A DNA stretch of 64,000 bases from assembly GCF_000801105.2 (NCBI RefSeq), contig NC_079516.1, positions 19,250,998 to 19,314,997 of the forward strand, given 5' to 3'. The notes beneath the pieces are model-generated. The model was not told the DNA's origin, made no database searches, and saw only the letters and a program-made list of their open reading frames with translations. Positions 39,456-51,500 of this stretch are shown here, in pieces; the stretch's first letter is position 1, and each line of letters begins with the position of its first letter. This DNA comes from Raphanus sativus (Eukaryota > Streptophyta > Magnoliopsida > Brassicales > Brassicaceae). Both the position numbers and the translations under genes were made by a program.

Positions 39456-39786
39456 ATGAATTGCAAAATTGGATTCTTGAGCTTTGTAATGATTTCTTCC
39501 ATAATCATCCTATTTATCACAGTCCAAGGTTATATCTGTTTATGAGCTTCACATCAAATCATATATATTTTTATTTTTCATATACCTCAATATGTACTCT
39601 TTTAATTTATTTTGGGTTTGGTGAAATGTAGGGGAAATTGAAGCCGCTGGGTTGCATTGCTTGGAATCTCCATGTACAACTTCGGGTTACTGTGTGACCG
39701 ATTGCAGGAGGTCAGGATACAAAACTGGCCAATGTATTCCTACGAAAGAGGATCATGCAGTTCGTTTTTGTTGTTGTGGGTTTTAA
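39456..39786 (+). CDS. secreted defensin-like (DEFL) cysteine-rich peptide 1
   Basis: Two exons, 39456-39528 and 39632-39786, with a 103-bp GT-AG intron placed at the end of the signal peptide, as is usual for plant DEFL genes. The 75-aa product starts with the hydrophobic signal MNCKIGFLSFVMISSIIILF (residues 1-20, cleavage around 25). The mature part holds eight cysteines in the order C-x4-C-x5-C-x3-C-x9-C-x11-CCC, with the CxxxC and CxC pairs of the cysteine-stabilised alpha-beta fold and GYKTGQC resembling a gamma-core. Plant DEFLs act outside the cell in antimicrobial defence or in pollen-pistil signalling; which applies here cannot be told. The gene is too short for ordinary gene finders. 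A paralogue lies at 62465. Confidence 0.88.
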
Positions 39787-40018
39787 AAATATTATGTCTA
39801 AAATGTATTCTCCATTGAAAATCATCACAAACAATAAATAAATATCTATATGCATATGAGTTGTGGTCAATTTTGATCTGTTTTTAATTGCTTGGGAAGA
39901 TTATTGATTCATAGGAGCAGGTATACGTATCTCAATTTGTCTATTATCTCACAGTAACGATATCAACAACTAAATGATGTCAAAAAAAAATATCAACAAC
40001 TAAATAAATTAACATGCC

Positions 40019-40302
40019 CCATAAGTTACCTCAATTAGTTTTAGTATAATAAATGGAAAATGGAAAATAAATGCATAATAAGTAGGTGGTTACTTGTGAC
40101 TTGCACATAATGAATGAACTAAAAAAATTTAAAATGTTTAGTTTAATAGATACTAGAAAGTTAAAATTCATTGTCGAACGAAGGTTACATGTTAGAGATG
40201 TAACTTGGCTTCGGATCAAAAATGAAATCTATATCACTCATAATCTTTGTGTGTGTTTGAAGCTTATAGGTTGTGATACGGTAGATAAAAATTTACTCTG
40301 AT
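40019..40302. other. intergenic DNA between DEFL unit copy 1 and the tandem repeat
   Basis: No supported gene. Overlapping frames on both strands (40031-40219, 40086-40301) are chance. Confidence 0.4.
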
Positions 40303-40713
40303 ATATATAGTAATAACTAATAGGGTTTATGCCACAATAATTGAGTCAATCAATATATTACATCGCGAGGTTAATGGTAAAAAACCCCTACAATTTTCTA
40401 TATAATTTTTAATTGGTCATGAGAATTTAAATAAATTAGTAGTAACTTTCCTATATTAACCGAAACCAGAATGCGTTATGAAGATTGTGTATATCAGTTT
40501 CCTATTTTTGGCTATTTAATAAATTACTTATATGATATATATATATAATAACTAATAGGATTTCGGCCACAATAATTGAGTCAATCAATTATGTTACACC
40601 GCGAGATTAATGGCAAAATATCCTTATCCTATATGATTTTAAACTAGCTATGAGAATTTAAATAAATTAATAGTAATTTTCCTATATTAACTGAAACTAG
40701 AATGCGTTATGAG
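40303..40713 (+). repeat. tandem duplication of about 236 bp, second copy split by the hAT element
   Basis: Copy 1 (about 40303-40540) and copy 2 (from about 40540, continuing after the hAT at 42191) share CCACAATAATTGAGTCAATCAAT, TTAATGG and CTATATTAAC, GAATGCGTTATGA, then CCTATTTTTGGC. Copy 1 reads straight through GCGTTATGAAGATTG, the empty site for the hAT in copy 2. Confidence 0.85.
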
Positions 40714-42182
40714 TAGGAATGTCAAACAGGTCGTCCCGTCCCGTCCCGTCCCGTCCCGGACCGCAGCGGGCTCGTCGATTTGCGGTTCACTGCGGTCCAG
40801 TCCCGCGCGGGCTGCGGTACTCCAAAGCCTCAGCCCAATCCCGTCCCGCCTAAAGTCCTGGTACTAACGGGCCGGCCCGCGGGATAACTTCAATCTGCAT
40901 CCAGCTTGGCGATGATCCAGCTTGGCGATGATCCAAGCTAAACATATCCTGTTAATTTGGAAAAAACATGTTACTAGTTCAGTTTGGCGATGATATAGTG
41001 ATATGTATGTCGTGTCCACTTTAGAATCATTGGTTAATTTGTTATGTCCTGTTATACATGATCAAGAGTGAAGAGTTTAAGACACAATTATTTTTTTCTG
41101 AATCAAAACATAACTCATAATTTCATAAAAAAACAAATGCTATTGTTTTCTGAATTTATAAAATTAAAATCAAACACCAATTCAAAGTTGCTAGTACTAA
41201 AAACAATGTCATTAAAAAAACAGCAATTGAAAACACCAAATCAAAAGAAACAGCAACTCAAATAAACATCAACTCAAATCACACTTTTGCAGCTCAAGAA
41301 GCTTAAAGTTTCAGATTGGTAACACCTTACAATCTTTGCAGCTCGGTGTAACGGTGTGGATTTCTTCTTCACTAAACAAGGAGGCAGGTGGTGGCGACAG
41401 TTCAAGCTGGGGTACGACCAAAACTTACATCAACTGAACACCTTCTATATCGTTTTGAGCCTACATCAGCTTTACCGTCACCACCATTCGCCTACTTGTT
41501 CGCTTTGTAGTTTCAACTCTGTCTTGTCTATTCTTTTCACCTATAAAAACAAAACACTAATCATAAACTGAACACAAAACAGCATAAGTTGAATCCTAAA
41601 TCTAACCGAAATAGAGACTTAACGAATACACATTAGGACACTGGTTTTAAGTTAAAATTTTAACTAACCTAACCGACACATAGACAAACAAGGTGTAGTC
41701 ATTAGGTGGTGGATCTTACAACATATAAAGCTCAGGCGTTGGATCTATAAGAAGCAATGAAGCATCAGTGGTGGATCGAAGCTTCAGAGAACACACCTGA
41801 AAAGTTAAACCAAGTCAAACTGTTAGACTACAAAAAGAAAAAAAAATCAGTAACTACATAGATCAATAATAATTTTTTAAAAAAATTATAAGTACATAGA
41901 GAGGAGAAATGGAGAAGAAAACGAACATGCATGCAGTGAAAGAGAAGCTCCGGTGTATGATCGAAGCAAGAGAGCCCAGGACCACCGTCTATGAAGAAAC
42001 CATGGCCGGAAATGGGTATCCCGCGGTCTATCTGGGCCCGTACCGCAAAAGACCCATCCCGCACAAGTCCTTTCCCGCGAAGCCCGCAACGTTGCGGGAT
42101 AACAATCTTTAGGCCCAAACCCGCCCTGCCACAGGTTTAAACGGGCCTGTCCCGCGGTCCACAGGTCCATTTGACATTCCTA
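40714..42182. mobile_element. non-autonomous hAT transposon
   Basis: 1469 bp bounded by the inverted repeat TAGGAATGTCAAA / TTTGACATTCCTA and by a perfect 8-bp target duplication GTTATGAG (40706-40713 and 42183-42190), the hAT hallmark. The subterminal left arm has five tandem CCCGT units (about 40735-40757), and GC-rich CCCGC/GCGGG motifs occur in both arms; hAT transposases bind such subterminal repeats. A short direct repeat CCAGCTTGGCGATGAT lies near 40905-40930. No transposase frame is seen. Confidence 0.92.
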
Positions 42183-42190
42183 GTTATGAG

Positions 42191-43003
42191 GATTGCATAT
42201 ATTAGCTTCCTATTTTTGGCAACTACATAAATTATGGTCAAGCGTAAAATTAACAAAATGAATCAAGTAAATATATGAAAATAATATTTTATTAGATTTA
42301 TGATATTTTTTCCCTATATTTACTTGATTTATCTTGCTATTTTCATGTTTTTCTTGACTTATTAATCATGATACTTGACTATAAACTTATCCATTTTGAA
42401 CTTTTAAAATTGACTCATAATTTATGATGATTTCTTAATTACTAAGTCAATGTGCTTAAACTAAGGGATTAGTTGAGCTTTATATGAACTTTATTTTTGA
42501 ATGAAATTGGAGAATCAGTCTCGATTTTGTGAAAACCTATTCTAACCGAAAAGATTATATTCCCTTTATACGACATATATCATGAAACAAATTATATTCC
42601 CAGTATCCAATGATTAAAATTGAATTAAATTAAATAAAACCAATAATATCTTAAGCAAAACAAATGATATGTATATAAGTCATATTAAAGAACATACATA
42701 AATACAAACAGTTTATATTTTTTGTGTATAATTGATTGATAATTTTGCCAATAAACAAAACTTATGAATTATGATCTTCACATAAAAAAGTACATGTATT
42801 CCAAACTATAAAATGAGAACAACAAACAAACAAATAAAATGAGAACAACAAACAATAAATATGTTCATTACTACAATATAATTGCCATCATTTATATTAA
42901 AATATGAACACCACATTGAATAAAAGATGTAAAGAGTATCTCGCCATTCAGATATACGATCTGCCATGTCCACGTCATATAGTCGCCTCACTTAAAAAAA
43001 GGC
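42191..43003. other. AT-rich intergenic DNA
   Basis: It begins with the remainder of the tandem repeat split by the hAT. No supported gene. A short duplication AAATGAGAACAACAAACAA occurs at 42809 and 42837. Confidence 0.5.
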
Positions 43004-43551
43004 CTTAAGACCACAACCTTCGAGGATATAATATGTCGACTAAAAGCATATGAAGAACGTGTGTGTGAAAAGAAGAAGATAGTCAAGATAACCATACCAA
43101 ACTGATGTATGCGAACAGCGAAACACCACAGCCACAATCAAAACAAGATATGAAATATTACCAAGGAGATTATAGAAACAGAGGCCGAGGAGGACGTGTA
43201 CATGGCAGATCATATAGAGATATAAACATATCAAAGATGACGTGTTTTCGCTGTGATAAGCTTGGACACTTCGCATCCAGTTGTCGGACAGGTTGCTAAA
43301 GCTGCAACAAGAGGCATACGAGAATAAATAAGATGATCTACATTGATAACAAGTTGGCAATTGCATTTACAAAGAACCCAGTATTCCATGGTCGAAGCAA
43401 GCATATACACAAGAGATATCACTTCATCAGAGAATGTGTCCAGAATGAACAAATTGAGGTTCAACACGTTCCTGGAAATGAGCAAAAGGCTGACATACTT
43501 ACTAAAGTTCTGGGAAGAATTAAATTCAAAGAAATGAGGGATCTTATTTGA
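43004..43551 (+). pseudogene. Copia gag-RNase H deletion derivative
   Basis: Fragments of a Copia polyprotein in one direction: a Gag end (FEDIICRLKAYEERVCE from 43004), a CCHC zinc knuckle CFRCDKLGHFASSC (43246-43287), then an abrupt jump at about 43300-43333 to the RNase H end (YIDNKLAIAFTKNPVFHGRSKHI, then EQKADILTKVLG). Protease, integrase and most of reverse transcriptase are missing, a loss of about 3 kb. Stops and frame changes interrupt the Gag part. It is followed by its polypurine tract and 3' LTR. Confidence 0.88.
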
Positions 43552-43594
43552 GTTCATGAGTAAAGAAAGAAGATTTCAAGTTTAAAGCGGAGAT

Positions 43595-43870
43595 TGTTGG
43601 AAGTAAACTTGAAGTTAAGAGATAACTTGGAGGAAAAACTATACTAATCTTATTTGAGTTAGGATTCAGAGAAAAGGAAATATGGTTTGTTAAGAGAGTT
43701 TAGGAAGTTTTAAGATCTATATAAGGAGATATCAACTTGTGATATAACTTATGAGTTTGTGAGAGATTTTTGTGAGAGCTTAAGTTTTCTAGAGGGTTTT
43801 CTTAAGTTCATAATAAGAAGTTGAGTTATTCTTATTGAATCTTTGAAGTTCATACTTTGTGATTAAATCG
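43595..43870 (+). repeat. 3' LTR of the deleted Copia element
   Basis: It starts TGTTGGAAGTAAACTTGAAG immediately after a purine-rich AAAGCGGAGAT. The end is uncertain (about 43870). The start resembles the minus-strand LTR remnant near 4207. Confidence 0.65.
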
Positions 43871-45086
43871 ATAATGCAGCCATCCGAGCACCTGCAAAAA
43901 AAAATGAGCAAACCGATGGACAAACAATAGACGTTACGCTACCAGTGTACTCTTGTTTGGTTTGCTACAAACGATGACATTATTGCAACCAAAATCCCAA
44001 CGGATTGCAGCAATGCTGCATCATTTGATCCTAAAAGGAAAAAAATAAACGGAAATCTAGCTGCACATGTGTATTTTGTGCATTTGTCAGTAAATAAACA
44101 AATGTATTGTTTATAAAAATAGAGCAAGATGTTTACCAATCCTATTATTAGATCTTCTACTCGCATCACCAACTCTCCTATTAACATAAATACCTGATGA
44201 TTCCAACTTCCTTAGCTTAGGAATTGTGAAACTCTAAGATTTTTGGCTAATATATAGAATCTCCAGAGCTCACTGGGTAAGCATATGTTCATCAATGGAC
44301 ATTTTCTCTCTATGTAACCGTGACAGTATAAGTTTCATATATCGATGTTTTCTCCCAAGAAACACTATGTTCCCAAAAGTCTGAATAAATCTCCTCACTA
44401 CCTGAAACTACTTCCACTCTCAATTAGTGCAAATCACAGCTTTATGCATTTGGTTTCTTGTCTCTTACCAATCTGCTAACCAACCCTCTGTGGGATTCTG
44501 GTTTCACATTAGTCAATTCCAAATAACAAGACTTAGGAGAGTTTTATTTACCTTTAGAATTTTTTTTTTGAAAATGTTTGGTAATATATCTCCCAGCAGA
44601 AGTAGTATCTTCTAGCAAAAGTAGCTTCGCTTAATAATAGACCTGTCTCTTCTTTCTTCGCCAGTCATGAAAATACTTGGATACTCTCCAATCCAGCTCA
44701 ATAAAACATTAGACCTCATTGAAAAACAAACACACTCGAGGCTGTAAAATCAAAGAATCAGGCTTTCATACAGAGGTAGAGGCTATACTAAGCATAAAAG
44801 CTACACAAGTGTTGAATATCAGAGAACCATCCCAAAATCAATCGATGCAAATATCCGATTCAAGAACAATACTGAAAGCTTCTGACCCAAATAGCCGAAA
44901 ACAGGTATGGTTTAACGTGCATCTTGAGGGAAATGGCGACAGAAACCCTAGTTTTCAACTCGTCCATGAGGAAATCAAAGTAATGAGCAAGACTTAATGA
45001 AGAAACCCAAAAAAAAACTCAAATTCCAATTATAAATACATTTATGAGCAATAATCAGAGAAGAAAAAAAAAAGATTTTGGAGCTT
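43871..45086. other. intergenic DNA between deleted Copia and Harbinger MITE
   Basis: No supported gene. The frame at 44719-44997 (92 codons) has no domain, and nothing around it suggests a gene. Confidence 0.45.
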
Positions 45087-45089
45087 TAA

Positions 45090-45817
45090 GAGCATCTCCA
45101 ATGTATTACTCCAAATTTTACTTCAAAATAGTGCAACTCCAAAATGGAGTGATGTTTTACTCCAATGTATTACTCCATTTTTACTCCAAAAATTAATAAT
45201 TTTTAATAGTATCTTATACTTATAAAAATTTACTAATTAACCCCAACTATTTTATGTTTGCAAAAATACTTAAAAATATAATTTATTTAAATTAAACATT
45301 TATTATTAAAAGGTACAAAAATCATAAAAATAGAATAAAACATAATGTATAAGTTGGTTCAATAATAAGCATTAGAATATTTTCCCACAAATGATCGATT
45401 AATGCATTTCGTAATGAAAAATGAGTTTCTTTATCTTTGATATTCTTAAATCGAGTAATTTTTTTTGAAATCGGATATTTAAATCATTTATTTTATATTA
45501 TTTTTATTTTATATTATTTTTATTATTTAATTATGTTATGTATTTTATGTTAAATTACTAAATAATGAAATAACTTATGTTGTTGTATCATTTTAAAATA
45601 TTATTTAAATAATAAATAAGAACATTAAATATTTAAAGAACCATTTCATAAATAAAAAAAGTTTAACTACAAAATGGAGTAATGTGTAAGATTACTCCAT
45701 AAATGGAGTAACCCTAGCCATTACTCCATTTTGGAGTTGGAAATGGAGTGGAATTGGAGAGGATTTTACTCCAAAATGATGTTTGGAGTAGAAAATGGAA
45801 TAGGGTTGGAGATACCC
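45090..45817 (+). mobile_element. Harbinger-type MITE with ACTCCA-rich arms
   Basis: 728 bp with terminal inverted repeats GAGCATCTCCAA and TTGGAGATACCC and a TAA target duplication at 45087-45089 and 45818-45820. Both arms carry repeated TTACTCCA / TGGAGTAA motifs, so the ends fold on each other. Non-coding; the frame at 45748-45945 only crosses its right end. Confidence 0.82.
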
Positions 45818-46031
45818 TAAGAAGACAACAAATTATTGGAATCAAGCAGAGAACCCAATGCAAAAACTACCCAGTGGATATGTATGCAGAAGGCGAAGCA
45901 TATATTAATTTAGATAATAAATTAATTTACTTTAACAGTGATTAAAAGTTATTCTTTCAGTGGTATTTAGATTGTAAATATTTAGTAAAACTCATGGTCA
46001 ATTCATATTTATAATCCTGTTTTAATGGTTT

Positions 46032-46047
46032 AGATAGATGTGGAATC
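46032..46047 (+). other. LINE target-site duplication, left copy
   Basis: AGATAGATGTGGAATC, repeated exactly at 52662-52677 after the LINE A-tail. Confidence 0.93.
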
Positions 46048-46338
46048 CGCTAATAACGTTATGTCTCCTAGGGTTTTGGGCGAAAAAAACGGCGATTGTC
46101 AGATCTAGATCCGACGGCGGCGTACATCTCTGAACCTTAACTTACCGTGCAAGGAAGACTACATACACTTCTTGCCGACGGTGAGGGGTTTCGGAAGTGA
46201 CTTTAAAAACTTTTTCTCATCTAGCGTTACTGCTAAGTTTTCTCTCAAGCAAATCTCTAACCTATCAAAGGCTTGAGATATCTCTGTGATCTTTCTAGCC
46301 TTGTGCTACGTTTTCAGTGATAGAGTTATCGGAAAATC

Positions 46339-48528
46339 ATGAGTCCCCAGTCAAGCCTGATCCGTCGAGGAACTGCTTCTTCCACAAGTCAGCGAATGGA
46401 GCGGGACAATGAGGACGAAATCATCAAGATCCCGGATTGTGATCTGGAAGTAGCGTCGGAACGTTTTAAGAAGACGCTGATCGGAAGAGTTCTCCACCTG
46501 GGAGGACGAAGTGTGGATGCAATGATTGGCTTTCTCCCCCGTGCTCGTATTTGGAACGTAGAAGGCAGAGTACGGGGAGTAAATCTTGGTAATGGGCGTT
46601 TTCAGTTTGATTTTGATAAGGAAGAAGATCTTGAGATGGTCTTAAACAAGCGTCCGTGCCACTTTAATCGCTGGATCTTTGCCTTGGAGAGATGGGAACC
46701 TTTCACGAGTGAGAGCTTCCCAAACACGGTGCCGTTCTGGATCAAAGTCACTGGGGTACCAGTGCACTATTGGAATGACAGGACCTTTGAAGAAATCGCA
46801 AAGGCCTTGGGGAAGAAGATGACCATAGATGATAAAAATGCTCGTATCCAAGTGTCCATTGATGCGGACCAACCTCTCCAATTTGAAAAAAGAGTAGGCT
46901 TTCCAAACGGAGACATTGGCAAAGTGACGCTCTCGTACGAAGGTCTGGACAGATACTGCTATGGATGCAACAGAATCTCTCATGATATCTATGCGTGTAC
47001 GGAGACTCCGGAGGAGGAGAAAGAGAGGTTGATCAAAGAATATCGGGAGCTCAACGCAAAAACAACAATGACGCATCATGGCCCCTCTCGTACTTTAGGG
47101 AATAACAGAACCAACAATGGAATTAATAACAAGAGGCCTCGATCCCCGACCTCTGAGGCGTATAGAGGCTCTCCAAATAGAAGTTACTTTCCTGGAAATT
47201 CCAGAGGAGACAAACGTACAAAAGGGTCTGAGAACTATTGGACTTCGAGACTGACTAGAGACAATGGAAACCTAGTTCAAGAGTCGGAATGGCGGAGAGA
47301 TTCAAAACACAATCGATACCAACATACTACACAAAAAGACAACGTATGGAGCCGTCTGGATAATCATACGACAAATAGGAAACTGGTGGAATATAACTCC
47401 CGCAATGACCGGAGAACTCAAGTACAGGGCACACAGAGTAGCCTCCATAGACACGCTCCATATGAGGCAAGGTACCGCAAATCCGGTCAAGGATCACCAA
47501 ATTCCCAACAAGCTTGGAGGCCTAAGGCACAGACATATGGCGAGAAGAGTAATGACTACTCCAGAACGGCCACTAACCCAAATCATATGGAAACCCCTCC
47601 GACGGAGAAGGCAGACTCACAGCAAACTGTTTCGGGGATACTCCCAGATCGTAATGGACACAATAGTCAAGGAAACGGAGTCCTAGTGGTACACCAAAAC
47701 GAAACATCAGCTGAGAGGATGCGACGCCTTAAGGGCAAAGCACACATGGTGGAGGAGACGCAGAAACAGACTACTCCCTCCGCGATCCTGCTTAGAGACA
47801 GAGGTACGGTGACAATTCGAGAAGGAGGTACACGCTCTACAGTTGTATCACCCAGGTATCAATCTCCTCAGCTCAGGTCGGATCTTCGTAAAGAGAACCT
47901 GAGTCTAGAGTTGGATAAACTGAAAGTCTCAGAACAAATAGAGAATATGGTATTGACTAGGGAGGAGGAAACTGAAGTAGACAAACTAGTAGATGAGTTT
48001 GGTGATGTAGACATGGATGAGGACATGTTAGAGAATGATGATCTCCTTGTGGATGAGCCTGGTTATGATGAAGAAATCATTGATGCTATCTCACAACTAT
48101 CTCCAGTAAATGCTGCGACCCGTCAAACCAAAGAAGTAGTCAAGCACCATGCCAAGGTGAATGGTAAACATGTAGAACAGGAGGCTAAGGTGAACAAGTA
48201 TTCAGGTAAAGAGCAACCCAAGAGCTTAACTTCCGGGAGAGACAAGAAGGGCCAGGGAGGAAGACAAGCGGAGGAGCCGAGTGGTGCTGACTTAAAGAAG
48301 AAGGTTCCTCGCAGCCCTGACGTCAAGGGAGCTCGTGCGTCAAAGAAATTAAATGCCATAAGGGGTAAGCCTTCTCCACGGAAGTATCAAAAAGGGACCG
48401 GTATCGCTTCAAAATCCGGTTCTCAAAATGTCCCTCGTATTGAGGTGTATCCTTCTGCTAAAAGCACATTGTCGTTTGCTGTTTCAGGTTCGGTGGGGTC
48501 CCAGAAACCACCCAGTAAGAAGATATGA
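46339..48528 (+). CDS. LINE ORF1 protein (DUF4283 and CCHC zinc knuckle), 729 aa
   Basis: RNA-binding first protein of plant L1 elements. The N-terminal third (about 25-130) is DUF4283-like (SERFKKTLIGRVLHLGGR, GRFQFDFDKEEDLEMVLNKR, FALERWEP). A CX2CX4HX4C knuckle, CYGCNRISHDIYAC, lies near residue 208-221. The long remainder is polar, Arg/Ser/Asn-rich and then Lys-rich, with an acidic patch near 545-580. The frame is intact. Its stop TGA overlaps the ORF2 ATG (ATGA at 48525-48528), so ORF2 may be translated by termination and re-initiation. Confidence 0.92.
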   Translation: MSPQSSLIRRGTASSTSQRMERDNEDEIIKIPDCDLEVASERFKKTLIGRVLHLGGRSVDAMIGFLPRARIWNVEGRVRGVNLGNGRFQFDFDKEEDLEMVLNKRPCHFNRWIFALERWEPFTSESFPNTVPFWIKVTGVPVHYWNDRTFEEIAKALGKKMTIDDKNARIQVSIDADQPLQFEKRVGFPNGDIGKVTLSYEGLDRYCYGCNRISHDIYACTETPEEEKERLIKEYRELNAKTTMTHHGPSRTLGNNRTNNGINNKRPRSPTSEAYRGSPNRSYFPGNSRGDKRTKGSENYWTSRLTRDNGNLVQESEWRRDSKHNRYQHTTQKDNVWSRLDNHTTNRKLVEYNSRNDRRTQVQGTQSSLHRHAPYEARYRKSGQGSPNSQQAWRPKAQTYGEKSNDYSRTATNPNHMETPPTEKADSQQTVSGILPDRNGHNSQGNGVLVVHQNETSAERMRRLKGKAHMVEETQKQTTPSAILLRDRGTVTIREGGTRSTVVSPRYQSPQLRSDLRKENLSLELDKLKVSEQIENMVLTREEETEVDKLVDEFGDVDMDEDMLENDDLLVDEPGYDEEIIDAISQLSPVNAATRQTKEVVKHHAKVNGKHVEQEAKVNKYSGKEQPKSLTSGRDKKGQGGRQAEEPSGADLKKKVPRSPDVKGARASKKLNAIRGKPSPRKYQKGTGIASKSGSQNVPRIEVYPSAKSTLSFAVSGSVGSQKPPSKKI

Positions 48529-51500
48529 ACACCATCTCATGGAACTGTCAAGGGGCCGGAGCCTACTTGACCAAGCGACACCTGCGAGAGTTGCATCGTT
48601 TTTTCGCTCCTTCTTTTCTTTTTCTTTCTGAAACAAAAAATACTCGTTCTTTTTTGCAAGACTTTCAAGTTTCTTTTGGCTATAATAAATTGTTCACCGT
48701 GGAACCGGAAGGTAAAAGCGGTGGACTAGCACTTTTTTATATGGATTCGTATGATGTGACTATTCTCTATTTTGATAAGCGTATGATTGATATCTCTGCT
48801 ACTATTGAAGGACATGAGGTCTTTCTAACCTTTGTTTATGGTGATCCGGTCGTTGAATGCCGAGACTATGTTTGGGAACGCTTAACCCGTATGAGTACTA
48901 CCAGAACGGGTGCCTGGTTTATGTGCGGCGATTTCAATGAGATTGTTGGAAATCATGAGAAAAAAGGGGGAAGGAAAAGGCCAGAGACATCTTTTTTAGC
49001 TTTTAAAGCTATGCTAGCTGACTGTGGAATGGTGGACTTCCCTTATAAAGGTAACCCAATGTCTTGGGTAGGCTATCGAAAATCAGGAAAAGTTCAATGC
49101 AGGCTGGATCGTGCCATCGGGAATGAAGAGTGGCATCATTGTTTTTCCCACACAAATGTGGAGTACTTAAAGCTTTGGGGGTCGGACCACAGGCCGGTAC
49201 TGACCCGTATTCAATCTCGTGAGATCAGACTACGCCGGAGCTTTAAATTTGATCGCCGATGGCTTCTAAAGGATGGTTTGCGAGAAGCCATAGAGGCAGG
49301 ATGGGGTCCTATGGAGAGAGAGGATAGTCGGCCTCTACACATCAAACTAAGGGATGTTAGGAAGGCAATCTCACGCTGGAAGAGATCTAACCCGACAAAT
49401 ACGGAGAAAAAGATTGCATCTATAAAGGAACAACTAGAGAGAGCACAATCTGATGACGATGTGACGAGTGAAGAGATCTTGAACCTAAAATGGAACCTAT
49501 GTACGGCATTTCGTGAGGAAGAACTATACTGGAGACAAAAGAGTAGAGCTCTATGGCTTAAGGATGGAGATAAGAACACTAAGTTCTTCCATGCCATAAC
49601 CAAGCAGAGACGAGCGCGAAACCGTATTACTAAACTCAAAATCCCGAATGGAGGATGGGCAGAAAGTGATGAAGGGATAGAAAGAGTTGCGTCGGAGTAC
49701 TTCCAGAACCTGTTCACGTCCTCGTTACCAGGAGATTTCGAGGAAGCCCTCAGGTATATCACGGCAAAAGTGACACCGGCCATGAATGCAACATTGACAA
49801 GAAGCCCATCTGATAAGGAAATAAAAAAGGCAATCGATGAGATAAACCCCGATAAGGCGCCAGGACCGGACGGTATGACGAGCCTATTTTATCAACAATT
49901 CTGGGAAGTCACGGCATCAGACATCATAAAGATGGTAAAAGAATTCTTCAGTACAAATTCTTTCGATCAGAGGCTAAACCAAACAAATATTTGCCTCATA
50001 CCAAAGTCGGAGAGGCCGAGAGAGATGACTGAATTTCGACCAATCAGTCTATGCAATGTAAGTTATAAGATCATCTCTAAAATTCTATGCTCGCGCCTGA
50101 AGAAAATTTTGCCTAAGCTGGTTTCAGAGACGCAATCCGCCTTTGTGGCGAGAAGACTTATTTCAGATAATATCCTATTAGCTCAAGAGGCTTTCCATGC
50201 TCTGCGTACAAATCCTATGTGTAAAGCGAAGTTCGTGGCAATCAAGACGGACATGAGCAAAGCTTACGACCGCGTCGAATGGAACTTTCTGGAAGCCCTC
50301 TTACTAAAAATGGGATTCTCGGAAAGATGGGTCGCCTGGATACACTGGTGTATATCTTCGGTATCCTACCAGGTCTTAATAAATGGCGAACCAAAAGGGA
50401 GCATCTCACCAACCCGAGGTCTGCGGCAAGGTGATCCTCTTTCTCCCTTTCTGTTCGTACTGATGACAGAAGCACTTATCTCTCAATTAAAAGGAGCAGA
50501 GGATGAAGGTAGGATTACTGGTTTAAAGATTGCAAGAGCCAGTCCTGCGGTTTCTCATTTACTATTCGCAGATGATAGCTTATTTTTCTGCAAAGCGGAC
50601 GTCCAGCAGTGTGCTGAGTTAATGAGGATTATTAAATTATATGGGAGGGCATCGGGTCAGCAGCTCAATTTAAATAAATCTTCAATTTCCTTTGGAAACA
50701 GAGTTGGTCATGAGATCAAAGGAGCCTTAAAATATACTCTTGGAATAACCAAAGAAGGAGGAATGGGTATGTATCTAGGATTACCCGAAAAGATCTGTGG
50801 TTCTATACGTCAGGTCTTTGCATTCATAAGAGATCGTCTCAATGACAGAATCAACTCTTGGTCTGCAAAATTCTTATCTAAGGGAGGCAAAGAAGTACTC
50901 CTCAAATCCGTAGCCCAAGCCTTACCAACATATGTGATGTCATGTTTCCTATTACCAAAGGAGATTATTCAAAAGCTACAGGGAGCGATTGCTAAATTCT
51001 GGTGGAGCACAAAAGCAAATCATAGAGGTTTACACTGGGTCGCATGGGATAAAATATGCATCCCCTTTGACAAAGGGGGATTAGGTTTCAGAGATCTACA
51101 TGACTTCAATATTGCCCTCCTAGCCAAGCAAATGTGGCGACTACTACATCACCCAGATTCCCTTTTAGCCCGAGTCCTAAAGGGTCGATACTATCGTCAC
51201 ATAAGCCCCATGGAAGTTAAGAAATCAAATTCTCCTTCTTATGGGTGGAGGAGCATGCTAGCAGCGCAGGACCTCCTACGAGAGGGCTTGAGGAAAACCA
51301 TTGGCACATGAGCCAGTACCCGGGTTTGGCTAGACCCATGGATACCGACAACTCCGGCCCGGGCAGCCAATGATGTCGGAATACATAGAGATCAGAATCT
51401 CCTCGTTAAACATCTTATCGATCAGGACACGAACCAATGGAGAACCGATATGCTAGACGCTTTGTTTGATCCGGATGATATCCCGTTAATACGGAGTTTA

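Larger units (their letters stand above)
38072..40018 (+). repeat. DEFL duplication unit, copy 1 (uninterrupted)
   Basis: This stretch is homologous to the sequence right of the LINE (52670-52904) and then to the sequence right of the large Helitron (62157-63022). Landmarks shared by both copies are ATGTGGAATCATGAGAA, GGACTGCTTGGATT, AATAAATGATAAGA, CCAATATATA, the DEFL promoter, exons and intron, and the 3' flank up to ATTAACATG. Copy 1 lacks the LINE and Helitron insertions and therefore shows the pre-insertion arrangement. About 270 bp at 38430-38700 and 38760-39000 are not matched in copy 2 by eye. Confidence 0.8.

Noticed and set aside
41828..42170. Minus-strand frames of about 95 codons within the hAT element
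   Set aside because: They come from the GC-rich CCCGC/GCGGG subterminal region and have no transposase motifs.
44719..44997. 92-codon plus frame
   Set aside because: No domain, no neighbours or splice pattern to support it.
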